Assembly (NCBI RefSeq): GCF_026262505.1
Contig: NC_067204.1
Span: forward strand, 24,769,300 to 24,833,299
From: Trichomonas vaginalis G3
Taxonomy: Eukaryota; Parabasalia; Trichomonadida; Trichomonadidae
Reading direction: 5' to 3'
Length of the DNA stretch: 64,000 nucleotides
Both the position numbers and the translations under genes were made by a program. Below are positions 1 to 10,700 of this stretch, piece after piece (the first letter of the stretch is position 1; every line of letters begins with the position of its first letter). The notes beneath the pieces are model-generated. The model searched no databases. It was given only the letters and a program-made list of their open reading frames with translations, and had not been told where the DNA came from.

Positions 1-372
1 AATAATCTTCTGCTTCTTCTTGTGATAAATAAATAATTGGAATTTTGATTAAATGCTTTAAAGATTCAAATGTATCATCTGAAGGTGAACCTGAACGGTT
101 GATATAAATTAACACATGTGAATGGGGGAAGTGTTAGCAATAATGATAATTTGTTTTAATATCGTTAATGTTTTACCTTTATTTTGTTTACCAATTGCTG
201 CAGTGATTGAATTTAAGTAACATTCAGAATATGGAATTTTCATTAATTTTTCCTTAGATAGAGCATTTCTATTATCACTCAATGCTTCATTAATCATATC
301 ATCTACGTATGTATTATATACCCGCTAATTCTTCATAAGGGTGGATGAATTTAAATCCATTTAATCAAAAAT
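1..372 (-). pseudogene. Packaging ATPase remnant (Polinton A)
   Basis: The minus strand holds a short reading frame with a Walker A pattern of the form GxxxxGKT (GKQNKGKT) after a beta-strand-like stretch, as in the FtsK/HerA-type ATPases that package DNA in Polintons and related viruses. The gene runs off the left edge of the window and looks broken. The family assignment rests on the P-loop plus the neighbouring capsid-type gene. Confidence 0.5.
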
Positions 373-384
373 AAATTTATAATT

Positions 385-2020
385 TTAAACATTTCTATTC
401 ATCAATATTTCATCATATGAACTTCTATACTGTGGTGGTGTACCTGTTGGATGATATTTCAAACCTTCATCCGGTGTCCATGTCCAATATGTAGTCCTAG
501 TAAACCAAACCTGAGGAGGATTTGTCACCTTTGAACAGTAAGTGTCATTTTCACCCTGAATGATTGGATAAGCTTTCACTTGTACTGTAACTTGTGAGTT
601 GAAAGTTTCTAATCCATCAAAGAATATACCCGCTCCATCACGTTGAACTGGAATAGTGCATAAGAATGAAGTTTGGTCTTTCCATGTTCTAGCTAATGGC
701 GTGCCATTATCATCATTCAGTGGTCTAGTTAATGAGTCCTCGTATTCTTCTGTGCATTCATTCACTCCATCTAAATCAGAAGCTTGAAGCATACGTGTAA
801 AGAATATGTCACCCACTGTGGTCATCGCTTGATCGGGGAAGTTTCTGGAATCTATAGTGACCTGAAGACCTCGAAGCATTGGATTTTCTAAAACTGTTCT
901 TTGCATTGCATTCTTCGGAAATGTTAACACAACATCTGTAACATTATGAAGAGCGTATGAGAAATCTGAGCTGATACCTTCAGGAGTGATGCAACCTCCA
1001 TTTAGTGAACGAACGTCAATATGTTGAGCTGGAATCATGAATGGATCTTCCTTACTGAATAAACGTGGTATTGCTTTAACTGATTCTTCAATTAAACCGT
1101 ATCCTGGTGTAATGCATTTATCCTCTAAAACTTCCATCTTTGTGCATGAAATAAATCATCAACTGTTGCGTCAGCAGATGTAGCGGCTAAGCTTGTAATT
1201 AATTTGGCAGGAAGTCCGATTTGTTGGAATTTGCGATCATATTTATAAACATGATTCATAATCTTTTCATAATTTTCATCAGTTATCTTTTCATAAACGT
1301 AATTTTGTAAATCAGCAACTCTTAACGGGTCAACCTGACAAAATACTAAAGTATCCCTGAAAACATAATATTTAAGAATGATTTCACCAAATGATTTAGG
1401 ATAATCATCGAACGCCTGAAATGCTAACAAATCATTTACCGGAATAATCATATCAAAAGTGATATCAACTTCTTCATTTGCGTTCTTGAAAACTTCTGAA
1501 GGGTCAATATATTTACCACATACTGAGTTATCATATTTTTGAACATTATTATATAACGAATGAACAAACTTTTTAACTTTCCTTTCTGATTTTGGTTTAT
1601 ATGTTGCAAATGCGAAAGATTCACGGGCGCAATCCATCTGAAGATAACCGGCATCACCTCTTTCGGTTTCTACTTCTAATTGTTTAAAGCTTTGATTTGA
1701 TGATTTGTAACCAACGAATAAACGCATGCATTTAAAAGCGGCATCACATGTGAAAGCTTTATTTGAAACTAGAGTTGCTTTAACTTTGCGTTTAATATAT
1801 GTGTCACCTAATTGGTTCACATCATGAGCGGATTTGTAATTCTTAAATGAGTTTGTTTATCATCAAAATATGGAGCATCAGAGTCATAGCATGAACTTTC
1901 AAGTTCTCTATAATATCTTCTACCGTCATTCTTTGCGAATATTTCATTTATCTTTTCGAATGAATGAAACACATTTCCATTAATCGGTTTAGTGTTTGGC
2001 ACCAAATAGTTAGTCGTCAT
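385..2020 (-). pseudogene. Major capsid protein-type gene (Polinton A), broken
   Basis: About 1.6 kb of minus-strand coding sequence in three overlapping or abutting frames, rich in beta-strand-like segments, with late PQVWFTRTTYWTW-type aromatic stretches. Size, position next to the ATPase, and partner small genes fit the double jelly-roll major capsid protein of Polintons. It is not closely similar to the capsid gene at 61701-63241, so A and B2 appear to be different lineages. Looks broken, about two breaks. It could instead be two or three smaller structural genes that overlap by a few bases. Confidence 0.5.
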
Positions 2021-2089
2021 TTATTAATAAATAAAAAATCAAAATTAAAAGATGAAAATGAATTTTTAATTTTAATGAAATAATCAACT

Positions 2090-2305
2090 ATGGCTGCAGG
2101 TATATTTAAGAAACTGTGGGATAAAGTAAAAAGAGGAGCGCATAAAGTTTGGGAAACAATGAAGAAAGGAGCAAATTGGATATTTAAGAATAAAGAAGCA
2201 ATTAGTGACGTTGCTGAATCAATAACACCAAAAGCTGCCCCAATAAGAGAAATATTAAATAAAGGAGAAAAAGTTTATCAAAGACTTCAACCGATACTAA
2301 GATAA
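2090..2305 (+). CDS. Small basic amphipathic protein (minor capsid / membrane-active type)
   Basis: 71 residues, opening MAAGIFKKLWDKVKRG and then a lysine-rich amphipathic helix with regularly spaced Trp and Phe (KLWDK, KVWETM, NWIF). The first eight residues closely match those of the convergent gene at 2326-2562, so the two are probably paralogues. Short proteins with such helices act in adenovirus-like particles as minor capsid or membrane-lytic components; that role here is inference. The ATG is preceded by an AT-rich leader. Only 20 bp separates its stop from that of the neighbouring convergent gene. Confidence 0.6.
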   Translation: MAAGIFKKLWDKVKRGAHKVWETMKKGANWIFKNKEAISDVAESITPKAAPIREILNKGEKVYQRLQPILR

Positions 2306-2325
2306 AAATAATATTTATTTTTCCA

Positions 2326-2562
2326 CTATCTACCTCCTATTTTATTAAGTATTCCTTCAGCAATTCCACCAACTGCGTTACCTGCTTGTGCTCCCATCGC
2401 CGGATTACCTGCTTTAGTACCTAATACTCCACCTATGATAGTTCCTGCCGTTTTCGCTACTGGTGCCAAAAAGTTTGCAACGGGTTTAATAATCTTTTTA
2501 TAAACCCAACCCGCAGCTTTCTTAATTCCATCCCATAATTTTTTAAAGAATCCTGCAGCCAT
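2326..2562 (-). CDS. Small amphipathic/glycine-rich protein (minor capsid type)
   Basis: 78 residues, opening MAAGFFKKLWDGIKKAAGW and followed by a Gly/Ala-rich hydrophobic stretch (TIIGGVLGTKAGNPAMGAQA). N-terminal Lys/Trp amphipathic helix plus glycine-zipper-like segment resembles small membrane-interacting virion proteins. It shares its N-terminal motif with the gene at 2090-2305, which points toward it. No enzymatic motif is seen; function is inferred from composition and context. Confidence 0.6.
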   Translation of the reverse strand: MAAGFFKKLWDGIKKAAGWVYKKIIKPVANFLAPVAKTAGTIIGGVLGTKAGNPAMGAQAGNAVGGIAEGILNKIGGR

Positions 2563-2628
2563 TTCTGATTTAATATTAATTAAAAAATATATTTCATCAC
2601 TTATATTCTAATTTTTATTTAATGATAA

Positions 2629-2991
2629 ATGAAACCGATTTTAAAAATAAATGAAACAGAGGAGGAAGAAATAAATGAAAATGTTCAACAAAAAATAAAC
2701 GTTGTTAAACCAATTACTGAAATAAAAATTTTTTCATCTGTTGAAGAATTTAATGACTATTATGCTAACAATAAAAAATTATTTGAAGAATTAACAACAT
2801 GTAAATTGAATAAAATGTTTAAAGTTGATGGATTCAAAATTTCAAAAATAAAGGGGGTGGTTAGTTTGAAATCTATTCCTCAATCAAGAATCACCTCATT
2901 AATGAAAATTGATGATTTAACAAAAAGAATAGAAGAGATTGAAGAAAGAGTAAATCAGATAATTGATTTCATAAATTCAAACAATCATTAG
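2629..2991 (+). CDS. Small coiled-coil protein of Polinton A
   Basis: 120 residues, acidic at the N terminus (ETEEEEINEN). A folded-looking middle is followed by a C-terminal heptad run (DDLTKRIEEIEERVNQII) that should form a coiled coil. It is the last gene before the element terminus. The family is not recognised. The frame uses the same AT-rich codons as its neighbours, and the ATG follows an A/T leader. Confidence 0.55.
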   Translation: MKPILKINETEEEEINENVQQKINVVKPITEIKIFSSVEEFNDYYANNKKLFEELTTCKLNKMFKVDGFKISKIKGVVSLKSIPQSRITSLMKIDDLTKRIEEIEERVNQIIDFINSNNH

Positions 2992-3090
2992 TTTCTTAAA
3001 GTTCAATGATGATTCTGAGACATGAATTTTTAAAGTTTATTTTTTATTCATGATTTAAACAATGTTTAATTAATCGCGGAATATCTGACA

Positions 3091-3330
3091 TCATCTATAT
3101 ATAGCTTCTTTTATAAAAGATAAAAGATAAATTATTTTAATATTAATGTTAATTTTTTAATGCGTTTAGTATATAAATATTTATTACTAATTTATTTAAT
3201 AATGTCGCGCTTTCTTACGAATTCATGACTTAAAAAACGTAAGAAAAAATTTTTATATCATCTATATATAGAAGATGTGAAAATATACCTTCGTCTATAT
3301 ATAGACGTAACAAAAAAAGTCACACAACCC
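3091..3330. repeat. Terminal region of Polinton A with iterated palindromes
   Basis: Three copies of a TC(A/G)TCTATATATAG motif lie at 3091-3104, 3258-3271 and 3291-3304; the last sits in a perfect palindrome (CGTCTATATATAGACG). Between them is a 9-bp inverted repeat TTTCTTACG / CGTAAGAAA (about 3210-3246). The outermost 20 bases (3311-3330) are the reverse complement of 39921-39940. Iterated palindromes near an element end are plausible integrase or replication-protein sites, which is inference. Confidence 0.6.
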
Positions 3331-3486
3331 TTCCTATCCTACTACTAACGTGGGTGATTTTTCACACTTTTGAGAGTTTTACATGGCATTTGCTGGCAAA
3401 AGCCATGTAAAGTTATCTCAAATCCCCTAGGAAATATTTGAAAATAAATTACAGGCGAAAGTCGTAAATTTTAAATTTTTAATTTG
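3331..3486. other. Junction and leader of the ubiquitin-like gene, with hairpin
   Basis: Host DNA directly right of Polinton A. A hairpin with a perfect 7-bp stem (ACATGGC / GCCATGT) and 14-base loop lies at 3381-3408. An A/T-rich leader then runs to the ATG at 3487. No other gene is visible. Confidence 0.4.
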
Positions 3487-5133
3487 ATGGAGCCAGACTG
3501 GAAAGAGATTGCTAGAAATATATCTGATTATGTTGATAATGATACATTCTTATCGGCAAGAAGTCCTCAACAGATAGCTAAAATTCTTAGTTATGCAAAA
3601 CTAAGTCCTTGCGAATTTGCAACATTATTCACAAATCTTTCAAATTATCATGGAAAAGCAGACATATTGATGATGCTTAGTCGTACACGTTTAAAAGATT
3701 TCAACAGTCAAGAAGAAGCGTCTGAAATTTCTGACACGATTTCATCAATCCTCGGAATTCAAATTCTTGATTCACTATTTTCTTTCTACCAAAACAAGCT
3801 TCAACAAGAAATTTCGGAGACAAAAAATCACACATCCCAATCTCCTGTTCCTGAATATGCCAATATTGATGTATTATTATCATCAGGGAAGCGATGGACG
3901 TTTGAAAATATTGACCTAAATATTAGGGTTGAAGATTTTAGATCATTAATTCTGAAGAAATTTGATAAATCAACTGAATATATAGAAATTTTCTATCATG
4001 GTCAGCGTTTGAATAATGGTCATACACTAAAAGAATATAATATTCAGAATTATTCATATGTTACATATATTATTACAGATCTGCCTTTCTCAGTAAACGT
4101 AATTCACATACGAGGCCCTGATGCAATAGTCACGACATTGGAAAATATTGATCTCAATTGTAGAGTTGAAGATTTGAAAGATATGATACAAGACGAAATA
4201 GATCTCTCTACAGATCAACAAAAACTCTCGTTTTTCGGAAAAGACATGGAAGATGGTAATACATTAAAAGATTATAATGTTCTTTATGGAGATACTATCA
4301 GCCTTACTTGGACCAAATTTCAAATTGTTTCTCCTACGATCCCAGCAAATTCAATTACATTAAAGACTTTGGCCGGAAGAGTTATTATATTAAAAAGCAT
4401 TGATCTCAATTGTATGGTTGTAGATTTGAAAGAATTGATTCACGAAAAAATAGTATTCCCTCCAGATCAGCAAAGACTAATTTTTGACGGAAAACAATTG
4501 GAAGATGATAAAACGTTAATAGATTATGGAGTTAAATATGGAAACCAAATTCATCTTCTTAGAAGATGTCGTGGCGGAAAACCAGTAATCTATTTGTATC
4601 CAAAGGAAGAAATCGATGCAAAGGTAAGTATCAAAATCAATGATGGCAATTTTTCATTCGTGTATCCTTCATTCGACGAAGATAACACGTGGAATGTGAA
4701 AGCACTCCCATCAGGTGAGATCGTCCACAGAGGAAAGAAGATGAGATATCTCTTCTGGGAAACACTCTTCTACCCTAATCTTAACATGGACAAAGGATTC
4801 ATCATCAAAGGCGAAGATAGTGTCTCTTTCTTCGAGGATAAGCTGAAGTCTATGAACCTCAACGACGCAGAGATATGTGATTTCATCACATACTGGTGTC
4901 CGAAGCTTTGCGGATACAAATATGTCAAAGTATGCTTCCAGTTCGAAAACTTCGACGACATGTGTCCAATGAACGTCGAACCGAAACCAGACAACATCAA
5001 CAGAGTCTTCTTCGCAGCTCTCCCTCTAGAGAGTCCATGCGACATCGAACCACAAGAACTTCCAACATTCAATCGTGATGGCTTCACAGTCATCGAATGG
5101 GGCGGAACTATTGTTACATCTGAAAAACTCTAA
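3487..5133 (+). CDS. Triple ubiquitin-like domain protein with C-terminal KPVIYLYP domain
   Basis: 548 residues from the first ATG. Residues 1-110 are a helical region. Three ubiquitin-like repeats follow at about 122-197, 200-275 and 288-360, each with the pattern I-D-L-N-x-x-V-x-D-L/F ... D-x-x-x-L-x-F-x-G-K/Q-x-L-x-D-x-x-T-L-x-D/E-Y. The third ends RCRGG, like the LRLRGG end of ubiquitin, and runs straight into KPVIYLYP. The remaining ~180 residues form a domain with [12 protein letters not shown] and VCFQFENF motifs, recalled from trichomonad and some bacterial proteins but with no function known to me. The 3' third is visibly richer in G and C than the 5' part. Possible roles are ubiquitin-pathway scaffold or self-processing precursor; neither is shown. 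Confidence 0.85.
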   Translation: MEPDWKEIARNISDYVDNDTFLSARSPQQIAKILSYAKLSPCEFATLFTNLSNYHGKADILMMLSRTRLKDFNSQEEASEISDTISSILGIQILDSLFSFYQNKLQQEISETKNHTSQSPVPEYANIDVLLSSGKRWTFENIDLNIRVEDFRSLILKKFDKSTEYIEIFYHGQRLNNGHTLKEYNIQNYSYVTYIITDLPFSVNVIHIRGPDAIVTTLENIDLNCRVEDLKDMIQDEIDLSTDQQKLSFFGKDMEDGNTLKDYNVLYGDTISLTWTKFQIVSPTIPANSITLKTLAGRVIILKSIDLNCMVVDLKELIHEKIVFPPDQQRLIFDGKQLEDDKTLIDYGVKYGNQIHLLRRCRGGKPVIYLYPKEEIDAKVSIKINDGNFSFVYPSFDEDNTWNVKALPSGEIVHRGKKMRYLFWETLFYPNLNMDKGFIIKGEDSVSFFEDKLKSMNLNDAEICDFITYWCPKLCGYKYVKVCFQFENFDDMCPMNVEPKPDNINRVFFAALPLESPCDIEPQELPTFNRDGFTVIEWGGTIVTSEKL

Positions 5134-5334
5134 TGATTTATTTTTTTTCTTACATTCAATTATAAAATAAATTCAAATATTTAACTTCAAATAACCATTT
5201 TTTATCTAAATAAAAAATATCCGAAAAACTTTATTTTATATCTTCATATATTTAATGAAAATACGAATACTTTCAATAAAGAATCGTGAATTTTTTTTGA
5301 TAAAATTTTCAATTTTTATCAGTGTAATAGCATC

Positions 5335-5577
5335 ATGGGAAGTCATCATTTTAATAGCGCTCGGTACTATCATAGAGAGTATTCTCGTTGGATTACATAT
5401 GAGAGCTATATCTGGGATGTTTTAATACTATTATTCACTCTAATGAGGCAAGATTATAGTATTATTTATGTGGTGCAAAGTTTAAAAGAACAAACATATT
5501 ATGGATATTATTTTCTTTGTGGTTTATTCATATCCGAAATTTTGAGACACGATTTCGTTAACAAAAGTTTTGTATAA
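5335..5577 (+). CDS. Possible small protein, unrecognised
   Basis: An ATG-started frame of 80 codons rich in Tyr, Ile and Phe with one hydrophobic stretch (WDVLILLFTL). It stands alone in AT-rich DNA between the ubiquitin-like gene and the TA repeat. No family is recognised; in DNA of this composition such a frame could occur by chance. Confidence 0.2.
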   Translation: MGSHHFNSARYYHREYSRWITYESYIWDVLILLFTLMRQDYSIIYVVQSLKEQTYYGYYFLCGLFISEILRHDFVNKSFV

Positions 5578-5738
5578 TGATTTAAATTAGTATAGTAAGA
5601 ATTTAATAATATCTCTTTTGAATTAATTTCAGAAATCCTATTTGATATTTGGCAAAACGAATGTTTGTAATAAAAGTTTACGAAGGAACTGAAAACATAT
5701 CACTTGGCACACGATTTATTGGATTTGAATCAATAGAT

Positions 5739-5741
<3 letters not shown>

Positions 5742-5771
<30 letters not shown>
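5742..5771. repeat. (AT)n microsatellite
   Basis: About 15 AT dinucleotide units without interruption, shortly upstream of the MITE at 5804-5975. Confidence 0.9.
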
Positions 5772-5774
<3 letters not shown>

Positions 5775-5803
5775 CCTCAAAGATCGCATTCGACATAACA
5801 GAT

Positions 5804-5975
5804 TAAGGATGCTGTTTTGCGAATAGCGTCACTTTTATAGTACCAATTTTAGGTCTCTTGCGTGAGACTTAAAATATCGAAATTTTTTTTACCTCGGATT
5901 CGGAAAAGACCTTCGCCATCGGCTAAAAACGGATAAAGTTGCTAGCGTGTTTTTTTTCGCAAAGCGACATCCTTA
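5804..5975. mobile_element. 172-bp MITE-like element with 7-bp target duplication
   Basis: The ends are inverted repeats: TAAGGATGCTGTTTTGCGAA on the left pairs with the right end with three mismatches. The element is flanked on both sides by the same 7 bases (AACAGAT at 5797-5803 and 5976-5982), which reads as a target-site duplication. It has no coding capacity. A short internal stem GTCTC/GAGAC lies near 5855. This is a non-autonomous DNA transposon of a family I cannot name. Confidence 0.75.
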
Positions 5976-5982
5976 AACAGAT

Positions 5983-6418
5983 GGAGATTTAACAAATAGA
6001 GTAAGATTTGTTGTTGTTGAAAATTGTCCGTATAATAATGTATCCGTACGACATTCAATAATTCTTCATATTCAATGTGCAATACGGATTAATAAATAAA
6101 CATGAACTAAGAATTTGCATGCATTGATATGGGTAACAGATTAGAAAATAATGTTTTTTTAATCCTACAATAATTTGAATTAGAATTCAATCCATTCAAT
6201 TTAAAGATTACAAAAATTGAAAAAACACATTTATTTATATTAGTATGGGTTTTCTCATCCTATTTCGACTTCAACCTTATTTTTGTTCACTCTTATCAGA
6301 TTCGTGTTTTGTTGATAATTATGCACTACGATTTAATTATAAACTTATTTATAATTAATAAAATGTTGTAATTATTGTAATCCTTTCAATTGTATTGCAT
6401 TGCGATTAACATATAGAC
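5983..6418. other. Gene-free stretch upstream of the Myb gene
   Basis: AT-rich intergenic DNA with no supportable reading frame, RNA gene or strong inverted repeat. The last ~50 bases are probably the promoter and leader of the Myb gene. Confidence 0.4.
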
Positions 6419-7012
6419 ATGGAAGATGACCGCATTGCTTCAGATATAGGCTATCCTAAACTTGTTAAACATAGGAGCGCTCGTTTCACAGAAGCTGAAG
6501 ACACTCTTCTGAAAGAACTTATTAAAGATAAAAAGAACAAAACATGGAAAGAAATCGCTTCGTTTTTCCCAGGTAGAACGGCTTGCCAATGTCGAGATAG
6601 ATATAACCAATACCTATTTAAAGAAGTGGTCAATAAACCATGGACTGCAGAAGAAGAGCAAATTATTATTGAAAAATATAAAATATTCGGTCCACACTGG
6701 GTTAAAATATCTCATTTTCTTCCAGGAAGAAGTGGGAATAATATTAAAAATCATTGGAATGGCGCTTTGAAGCAATTTCATGGAATTTCGCATGAAGAAA
6801 TTAAGCAAGAAAGGAGATCAAAGAAAGTGAAATGGGATGGAGTTGCTGAAAATAACGCTGTTACAATTTTGCCTTCTATTGATTCAACAATAGTTCGAAG
6901 TTCCATAATTGAGCCACCCAAAATGGATTCGCCCATCCCAATACCTATTAGCAAACCCAATGTTACTGATATAGAGTTCACAATGGGAGTTAAAAATATT
7001 ATTTTTTGTTAG
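6419..7012 (+). CDS. R2R3 Myb-like DNA-binding protein
   Basis: 197 residues with two Myb repeats. The first, about residues 22-66, runs from RFTEAEDTLLKEL to FPGRTACQCRDRYNQYL. The second, about 73-117, has PWTAEEEQIII, HWVKIS and PGRSGNNIKNHWNG. The spaced tryptophans are kept, except that Phe replaces the first Trp of each canonical series, a common substitution. A basic stretch (ERRSKKVKW) after the repeats may help nuclear import. Two-repeat Myb proteins of this size are an expanded transcription-factor family in trichomonads; target genes cannot be read here. The C-terminal tail is Pro/Ile-rich and short. Confidence 0.9.
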   Translation: MEDDRIASDIGYPKLVKHRSARFTEAEDTLLKELIKDKKNKTWKEIASFFPGRTACQCRDRYNQYLFKEVVNKPWTAEEEQIIIEKYKIFGPHWVKISHFLPGRSGNNIKNHWNGALKQFHGISHEEIKQERRSKKVKWDGVAENNAVTILPSIDSTIVRSSIIEPPKMDSPIPIPISKPNVTDIEFTMGVKNIIFC

Positions 7013-7711
7013 AATTTTTTTCATTTTTCAAAATGACTTCCTTTTGATAAATAATTTTCAATTGTATTTTATAAGCAACAATACACCGATTAATCGTTAT
7101 GTAATTCTTTTTGTAAAAATTCAATTTCGATACGAAATTTTAAATAGTCTTAGAATATCTGACAATGGATCTCTCTATGAAAATTCATACATGCCGTGCA
7201 ATTTTGAATTTATTGTGCTTAAATTTATTATTAGAGATTTCAAAAATATATCCAGAATTTGAATCTTTGTTTGTTGGTGCACATACAGTTTTACAGGAAA
7301 TATGTTATGCTTTTTATAATAGATATACTTCAGTTTGAACTTTGGGCGTTGAAGATCTGAAGATGTTTGTTAGAAGTAGTGCCCCATAATACATATGTAT
7401 GAATGAATATCAGCTGGTTTAATGCCTTTATGTTAAAAAAGACGGATTTCCTCTTAATTGAATGTGAATTCTAAAATATGTGAATATTGTACTGAGTAAT
7501 AAAATAGGCATTATAAGGATATGAATACAGTAAAATATGGCACCAAACAGAAAGCTGATTTCAAAAATTTAAAGATATTATGTCTTTTTGAGCTCCTTTT
7601 TATCAAAAATTGATTATGGAGAGTCTACGTTTATAATTATATTTCTTCATAATTTATTCTATTGCTTTTGTGAAGTCACTTTTTTTCTCAAAAAATACTT
7701 TATTATTCACG
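7013..7711. other. Intergenic stretch between Myb and kinase genes
   Basis: AT-rich. A weak 72-codon frame at 7044-7262 shows no domain and stops without conserved-looking features; I do not call it a gene. The kinase leader ends TTATTCACG just before its ATG at 7712. Confidence 0.35.
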
Positions 7712-10700
7712 ATGTCTTCACCGAAAGGAACTATTACGTTTGGGCAATGGGTAAAGCACGTGCAATATGAAATGAAAAATGTGCAAAATTTATCTAAGAA
7801 TGCCTGTGCTCACAGAACTAAAATTAGCTATTTATGCAATCAGCTTGCTAATTTTTCAAAAACAATCAGTAGCTTCTCGATGGATCCTCGAGTTATGCCA
7901 GATGATGACACTGCAGAGTTCCAAAACTTAATTCAAATACTTTCTCGCTTCTCAGATTTAATTCAAAAGCAATCAGAAAAGTACTGGATGGATTTCTTCC
8001 TCGAGCACGATATTAACTATATTACAGATGAACTAAATAAAATCATTGCAAGTTTTAACAAATCCGTCATAAAACTTAAATTAACGGATACACCACCTTT
8101 ATCATGGACAGAATTCCAAGAAAAGTCAAACAACGTCCACGATTTTGGCATTCTTCGTCAACTATTGGAAAATAGCGATCTACCAGACAAAGAAACGAAA
8201 CTTCGCGAAGTAAATGATCTCCGTGTCCAACTTGCAGACGAAATTGGTATCGATAATCCAAAGTCTAAAATCCTCGGACTTCAAGAAATACAGAAAGGAC
8301 TCGCATCCATTGAACAATGGGATATCGATCCGGCAGATATCAAATTCCAAAAGAAAATTGCATCTGGCGGTTTCGGAGATGTCTTCTTAGGTGTTAGAGT
8401 ATCCGATGATACAGTTGTTGCCGTCAAACGTTTACATAATCAACAATTTGATAAAGAAGGTCTCGAAATGTTCAAAGGCGAAGTTGCCATTTTAGCTCAT
8501 CTTCGTCATTTCGCAATTTTACCATTTGTCGGAGCATGTACAAAGCCACCTTTCTGCATCATTACAAAATTCATGAGCGGAGACTCATTATTTGCCCGTT
8601 TACATGCCAAAGATGCAAATTCACGTCTTACTCCTACACAACTCTCCATCATTGCCCTTGGAGTTGCCTATGGTATGCAATATCTCCATAGTCAGAACAT
8701 GGTTCATCGCGATCTGAAGTCATTGAACATTCTTTTGGATGAGGACAACCTTCCTAAGATCGCAGACTTCGGCATGGCCCGAACAAAGACTTCTAATAAT
8801 GAGATGGTTTCGGGAGGCATCGGAACTTCACAATGGATGGCTCCAGAAGTCCTTATGTCGCAGAACTTCGATGAAAAATCCGATGTATACTCATACGGCA
8901 TCATTCTTTGGGAAATGCTGACAGGAGATGTACCTTACAGAGGCCTCAGAGACATCCAAGTGGCCATGACAGTTATCAACCAAAACAATCGTCCGAAAAT
9001 ACCAAAATCTTGTCCCCAGAATTTGGCCAAGTTCATCAGATTGTGCTGGCACTCTGATCCACATAAAAGACCAGATTTTACAACGATTGTTCAGACTCTT
9101 GAGACAGGAACAATCTGTTTCCCGAACACAGACATTGATGAACTCAAAGCTTACGTTGCACAGCACCAAAGCGAATCGAACAACGAAGGAAACAGCCAGA
9201 ACAGCATCGATATCGATCCATTCGACATGACAGATGAAAAAATCGAACTTTTGATCAACGAATTCAAAGAAGAAAACAAGATTTTGCCACTTTTGAATGC
9301 AGCAAAGCATCCTGACAATTTGATGAGAATCACTCAATTCGATTTCATCCCCATCCTCGAAGAGAAACTCAAGAACTGTCCTGATAACATCAGACATTTA
9401 GTTATAGAGTTAACCGCTTTAATTATGGTCGATGAATCGACTAGAGCGGCATTTCTTGAGAGAAGTGGTTCTAAAATATTGTTGGATACATTGGCAAAAC
9501 ATTCCGTTTCTTCTCTGAACAAAATTGTCGATTGTTTGTCATTGGTCGTTGATTCAGAACACATCATCTTTTCTGTCCAACATTTGACAAATTTGACACC
9601 TTTGTTGTTAAATGTCGATAACGCTGTCAGATTGACAACTATCAAACTTATAAAGAAGATCATTGTCAAGCACTGTTTCGATGATGACTCCATCTTCTCA
9701 GTAATCATTGAGAACTTACTGAGAAACACAGAACCAAGTAGTACAACGAATATTTTGATTGAAGCTTTGGATGTTTTGATACAAATCATCGAATTCGAAG
9801 CAGCAAAAGCCCAATTAAGATGCGTTGAAGGACCAGATAGAATCATCGCATTACTCAGTCTCCAGAACCAAGATGTTTTACTGGAATCATTGAGATTGTT
9901 ACAAAGTCTTTTCGACGGAACAATTCCTAAACAAAGAACAATCAGTGAATTCCTTGATAAATTCATGATGTTGTTAGAAACAAAGAATCCAAACATCCAA
10001 CTCGATGCATTGAATGCTATTGCGACATTGATGGACAACACATTAGTTTATAAAGAAGTGTCTGCAATCAAATCATTCAGTGATTGCTTCGTTTCATGCA
10101 TAAACAGTGAAGATTTGACTGTCCAAGTTTCAGCACTTCGTATCTGTTTTGCATTTTGTGTTAATATCATCACAGAAAATGTTTTCGAACCATTGTTGCC
10201 ACATTTGATCAAATTAATGATGAGAGAAACATTTCCTGCCATTCTTTCCTCGTATTCTACTGCAGCAATCATTGCAAGCCATGATCCGCAGAAACTCCTC
10301 GATGAAGAACAAAAAGAAGAGATACACAGCTTCGTCGACAACGCTCTGACATTGGAATCCGATCTAACTGAGCCAGCAATTAGAATTGTTGGTGTTTTGG
10401 CGTCAACAATGAGCGGATCCCAAATTTTGGAGAAATGGGGAACAATGGAAAAAGTTGCAGAATTAATGGATAATGCCAACGACATCTTCCCTCATTTAGC
10501 TGTCATGGCGATGGCTTCTATGTCCGCAACATGCCCAGATTCGAATGTTATGCATGAAGCAATTCCGAAATTAATAGGTGTTGTTAAGGACCCTAATTAT
10601 GAAGGTTACCCCCTCATTTGTTTGAGTAACATCACTGTTGTTCCAAGGAATGCAAGAGAATGCGCCAAATACATCAAAACAATCTTAGAATGTTGTTTGA

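Larger units (their letters stand above)
1..3330. mobile_element. Polinton/Maverick A, right-hand end (decayed)
   Basis: A virus-like DNA element that enters from the left edge of the window. It carries the remains of a P-loop packaging ATPase, a capsid-type gene, two short amphipathic proteins and a short coiled-coil gene, then ends in a terminal region with repeated palindromic motifs. The outer end is placed at 3330 because its reverse complement (beginning GGGTTGTGTGAC) reappears at 39921 as the start of a second element. The target-site duplication cannot be checked since the other end is outside the window. The element looks broken, with roughly four or five breaks in the visible part. 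Confidence 0.75.

Noticed and set aside
7044-7262. 72-codon frame after the Myb gene
   Set aside because: No recognisable domain, AT-biased composition, and no separate leader; could be chance.
8891-9397. 168-codon minus-strand frame in the kinase gene
   Set aside because: Antisense shadow of the kinase domain and linker; codon pattern follows the plus-strand gene.
9334-10041. 235-codon minus-strand frame inside the kinase gene
   Set aside because: Antisense shadow of the ARM-repeat coding region; Ser/Asn-rich with no domain, while the plus strand has a continuous, well-motifed protein.
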